Assembly: GCA_002315495.1 (NCBI GenBank)
Contig: DCGJ01000034.1
Coordinates: 8,715 to 15,096 of the forward strand
From: Lachnoclostridium sp. UBA1781
GTDB taxonomy: Bacteria > Bacillota > Clostridia > Lachnospirales > Lachnospiraceae
DNA length: 6,382 nt
Reading direction: 5' to 3'
The position numbers and the translations under genes are program-made. Below are positions 4,198 to 6,382 of this stretch, in pieces. Within the stretch, counting starts at the first letter, position 1. Each line of letters starts with the position of its first letter. The notes beneath the pieces were generated by a model, which saw nothing but the letters and a program-made list of their open reading frames with translations, was not told where the DNA came from and did no database searches.

Positions 4198-6234
4198 ATG
4201 AAGAAGATTTTTAGTCTTTTGGCCATGGCAATGTTGTTGGGAACACTTGCCCTTGGTATGGCATTTGCATCAGAACCTCAGACAGGAGAAGAGGAAGATC
4301 TTTCGCTGTATGTTTTTGGCGTAGAAGTCACGGAAGAGAATGCTTCTGATGTAATGGGGAATGGAAAGGTTTCGTATGATTTTAATACGAAAACACTTAC
4401 CATTGATAGCGTTACCTGGGAGGCTACAAGTGGTAATAACATGGATTCAGCGATTGACTCAGAGGATGACCTTACCATTGTCATAAAAGGTGCAGTTTCA
4501 ATAACTGCCGATGATGGCATCAATTGCGAGGGTAATCTCGTGGTAAAAGGGTATGATGAGAATGCTTCTCTGGCAATAAAAGCTGTCGATGGGAATGGCA
4601 TTATATTCTGCGAAGAAAAAAATAATTGTACCTTAGAGGGGTTGGAGATTTCCGTCGTGTCATATCATGAAGGGATTGCCTCTTCAGATGGTGTCAGGAA
4701 TCCAGGTAGTCTTATAATTACAGAGTGTAAGATTACGCTGGATAATCTCAAGGAACGGTATGAGTATGGTGGAATCTATAATTTTGAGGATGTTACGATT
4801 TTGGATTCTACGGTAAAAATCGTCTCGCTGGATGATGCTGGAATCAATATTGATGGTATACTTTTTATGTCGAATTCAGAGGTTGATATCGAATCAGCTG
4901 ATGGTATTTCGGCTGAAAATGTTGAGATCACGGATTCCGAAGTTAAGATAACAAGTGACGACGATGCGGGAATCTGTACAGAGAAAAAAATTACGATTCA
5001 GGATTCCAAAGTTACGGTAGAAGCATATGCATCCGCTTTAAAATGTCCGTTCGGACTTGATATTTCCGGTTCTGAGGTAAATCTAACATCAAGTGGAGGT
5101 AATGGCATCTACGCGTTTCCGGGAAGTGGTGACGTAATTGAACCTCTCGCGTTGATGGATGATGAAGATGATGAGGTTTTGTCTGATGATGCACCTGAGA
5201 CAGACGAGATTTATGGTATCTTGAACATTTCCGACTCCACTGTTACGATTGAAGCACTCGGTAATGGTATCTCAGGTTATAGCCTTTGTGTATCGGATGA
5301 TTCTGAGGTGACGATTACTTCGGAAGCAGGAATGGGTATCGCTGTTGTTGGTGGAATGATGGCAGTTACCGATGTCGATGACGAGATGCCGGAATCAGTG
5401 GATGACCTTGAGACTGCTTTGCTTGTTTCCGATTCAAAGCTTTCCGTTACGGCTGAGGAATTCAGTCTTATTGCAGGAAAGGCAGAAATCATCTCCTCGG
5501 AAGTTGACATAGATGGCGTGGGCTATGAAGGATTTTTGCTTCAGATTACCGATAGTGACGTGACGATTAACGGAACAGAGGTCGGTATAAGCGAAGCGAC
5601 CTCGGTTGAGATTGAGTATAGTGATGTAACGGTTTCCGGTGATGGAGCTGCATTTGAAGAACCTGAAAAGGTCACGCTTACCAAAGCCAAGGTTACGGAG
5701 GGAACGCTTGAGGAGTGTGTAAAGAAGGTTGTCATCTCCCGAGTTTCCACTGTTCAGTGGCTGGACGAAGATGGTAACGTTTTGTGGGAACAGGAAGATG
5801 TTGTTGGAGACGAGGAGCCGGAATATGGCGGTGAGGAACCAACCAAGGAAGAAACCGAGACTGCAACTTATACCTTCACGGGTTGGAAGCAAATCGAGAG
5901 TGAAGAAGTAGGCTTGATTCTATTCGAGGCTGAATTCGAGGAAACCTTGAAGGAAGTTGAGGAGGAACCATCTGACGAAACAGAAGAGCCATCCAGTGAA
6001 ACAGAAGAACCTTCTGACGAGACAGAAGAGCCAAGTAACGAGACAGAGGAATCGAGTCAGGAGACCGTAGAACCAAGTGAAGAGAGCAATGCCTCCGAAA
6101 CTCCGGATTCCGGTGAGAAGAACGATACTGCAAATGCAAATACGGCCGATTCCGTAAGTGTTGCTGTACTTGCAATCCTTGCAGTTTTGGCACTCGGTTC
6201 GGTTTGTGTAGCTGCAAAATTTAGCAGAAGATAA
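4198..6234 (+). CDS. Secreted acidic beta-helix surface protein with InlB-like domain and C-terminal anchor
   Basis: This 678-residue exported protein starts after AGGAGG with a 5-nt spacer. Residues 1-24 form a signal peptide, with likely cleavage after the AFA of residues 22-24. From about residue 90 to 505 there are roughly a dozen or more irregular coils of 20-25 residues. Many match a hydrophobic-x-hydrophobic-x-D/S-S-x-V-x-I pattern followed by GI, as in ITDSEVKITS, ISDSTVTIEA and ITDSDVTING, which predicts a right-handed parallel beta-helix. Two very acidic insertions (321-338 and 392-405) interrupt it. Residues about 515-585 resemble an InlB-type repeat domain (VQWLDEDGNVLW, PTK, YTFTGW). 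A Glu/Pro/Ser/Thr linker (590-630) with a 7-residue period leads to NANTADS (646-652), a hydrophobic segment (653-673) and the basic tail KFSRR. This layout is that of a wall- or membrane-anchored adhesin or polysaccharide-interacting protein, but no catalytic residues can be assigned, so the function is inference. Its own promoter and double 3' hairpin suggest a single-gene transcript. Confidence 0.88.
   Translation: MKKIFSLLAMAMLLGTLALGMAFASEPQTGEEEDLSLYVFGVEVTEENASDVMGNGKVSYDFNTKTLTIDSVTWEATSGNNMDSAIDSEDDLTIVIKGAVSITADDGINCEGNLVVKGYDENASLAIKAVDGNGIIFCEEKNNCTLEGLEISVVSYHEGIASSDGVRNPGSLIITECKITLDNLKERYEYGGIYNFEDVTILDSTVKIVSLDDAGINIDGILFMSNSEVDIESADGISAENVEITDSEVKITSDDDAGICTEKKITIQDSKVTVEAYASALKCPFGLDISGSEVNLTSSGGNGIYAFPGSGDVIEPLALMDDEDDEVLSDDAPETDEIYGILNISDSTVTIEALGNGISGYSLCVSDDSEVTITSEAGMGIAVVGGMMAVTDVDDEMPESVDDLETALLVSDSKLSVTAEEFSLIAGKAEIISSEVDIDGVGYEGFLLQITDSDVTINGTEVGISEATSVEIEYSDVTVSGDGAAFEEPEKVTLTKAKVTEGTLEECVKKVVISRVSTVQWLDEDGNVLWEQEDVVGDEEPEYGGEEPTKEETETATYTFTGWKQIESEEVGLILFEAEFEETLKEVEEEPSDETEEPSSETEEPSDETEEPSNETEESSQETVEPSEESNASETPDSGEKNDTANANTADSVSVAVLAILAVLALGSVCVAAKFSRR
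5965..6087 (+). repeat. 21-bp in-frame tandem repeat coding the acidic linker
   Basis: About 5.9 copies of a 21-bp unit encode EPSDETE, EPSSETE, EPSDETE, EPSNETE, ESSQETV and the partial EPSEES. Copies begin at 5965, 5986, 6007, 6028, 6049 and 6070. Synonymous differences (CCA/CCT, GAA/GAG, TCT/TCC/AGT) show the copies are not recent perfect duplications. It forms an extended stalk between the InlB-like domain and the anchor. Confidence 0.9.
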
Positions 6235-6246
6235 TTAGAATATTTT

Positions 6247-6271
6247 GCTGGCAGGTGAAACACCTGCTAGC
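6247..6271 (+). other. Stem-loop just after the surface-protein stop codon
   Basis: GCTGGCAGGTG (6247-6257) and CACCTGCTAGC (6261-6271) form an 11-bp stem with one G-T wobble and an AAA loop. No T-tract follows (TTGCAAAAGG comes next). It may stabilise the 3' end of the mRNA upstream of the true terminator. Confidence 0.6.
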
Positions 6272-6275
6272 TTGC

Positions 6276-6307
6276 AAAAGGAGGTGCGTAGTACGCACCT
6301 CCTTTTT
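6276..6307 (+). terminator. Rho-independent terminator, perfect 15-bp inverted repeat
   Basis: AAAAGGAGGTGCGTA (6276-6290) and TACGCACCTCCTTTT (6292-6306) are exact reverse complements around a single central G at 6291. In RNA the loop would open to 3-5 nt. A T-run (6303-6307) completes it, and the 5' A-run makes it usable in both directions. With one bulged T the pairing extends by the flanking GC at 6274-6275 and 6308-6309. It is the terminator for the surface-protein gene and probably the landing site of the intron that starts at 6313. Confidence 0.93.
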
Positions 6308-6312
6308 GCTTT

Positions 6313-6382
6313 GTGCGCCTAGCGGCGCACGTTTCTTAAGGGTTAAAGTCCCTAATCCGCCCGGTAGTGGGAAGGATATAGC
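6313..6382 (+). mobile_element. Group II intron, probably class C: 5' end of domain I (truncated by window)
   Basis: The segment starts with GTGCG, which fits the GUGYG 5' consensus of group II introns. It forms the expected first hairpin (GTGCGCC 6313-6319, loop TAGC, GGCGCAC 6324-6330), and then an AGGG-TTAAAGT-CCCT hairpin like the GGGUGAGAGUCCC element of domain I in class C introns such as that of Oceanobacillus iheyensis. A further ATCC/GGAT stem and an AGC near the end of the window follow. The order and spacing fit that intron from memory. The start lies 6 nt past a terminator stem, and class C introns are known to insert just downstream of rho-independent terminators. The ribozyme body, maturase/reverse transcriptase gene and 3' end would lie beyond 6382. 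It is read on the + strand, the same as the upstream gene. Confidence 0.8.

Noticed and set aside
4193..4201. Two-codon frame ATG-AAA-TGA overlapping the surface-protein start
   Set aside because: The ATG directly abuts AGGAGG, too close to be used; it is a chance overlap.

Overview
The window looks like a low-to-mid GC Firmicutes chromosome, most likely a gut Clostridia/Lachnospiraceae-type anaerobe. This rests on strong AGGAGG-type ribosome binding sites, TTGACA/TAAACT promoters, a ferredoxin-tailed aldo/keto reductase, a CxxC-rich FliB-type protein, and a secreted beta-helix protein with an InlB-like domain. The organism assignment is inference. All genes I accept are on the + strand.

Layout. 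Positions 1-349 hold no convincing gene but are unusually structured. They contain a block of perfect stems (47-125), a C-rich and G-poor stretch (126-170), a good extended -10 promoter (175-203), and an approximately 140-nt leader with stems that compete or could form a pseudoknot. The leader ends at a 71-aa two-helix membrane protein (350-565). A canonical promoter (683-711) then drives an SPFH/paraslipin-type membrane scaffold protein (794-1717), which ends in a clear rho-independent terminator (1735-1765). Next is a two-gene unit separated by 21 bp: an aldo/keto reductase carrying two 4Fe-4S clusters (1887-3029) and a FliB-type cysteine-cluster protein (3051-4073). A second TTGACT-17-TAAACT promoter (4109-4137) precedes a 678-aa very acidic cell-surface protein (4198-6234). 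That protein has a signal peptide, a long repetitive beta-helix, an InlB-like domain, a Ser/Glu/Thr-rich 7-residue repeat linker and a C-terminal anchor.

The 3' end is the most informative non-coding part. The surface-protein gene is followed by a hairpin and then by a perfect 15-bp-arm terminator. Six bases beyond the terminator stem, a sequence begins with GTGCG and carries the hallmarks of a group II intron 5' end. Insertion just after a terminator is the known habit of bacterial class C introns. The window therefore probably ends about 70 nt into a group IIC intron whose body and reverse transcriptase lie outside.

The genes are not an obvious single pathway. The SPFH protein and the surface protein each have their own promoter, and only the reductase/FliB pair looks co-transcribed. 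The less ordinary candidates are the structured leader at 204-349, the group IIC intron junction and the surface protein. I found no CRISPR array, tRNA, rRNA or defence system.
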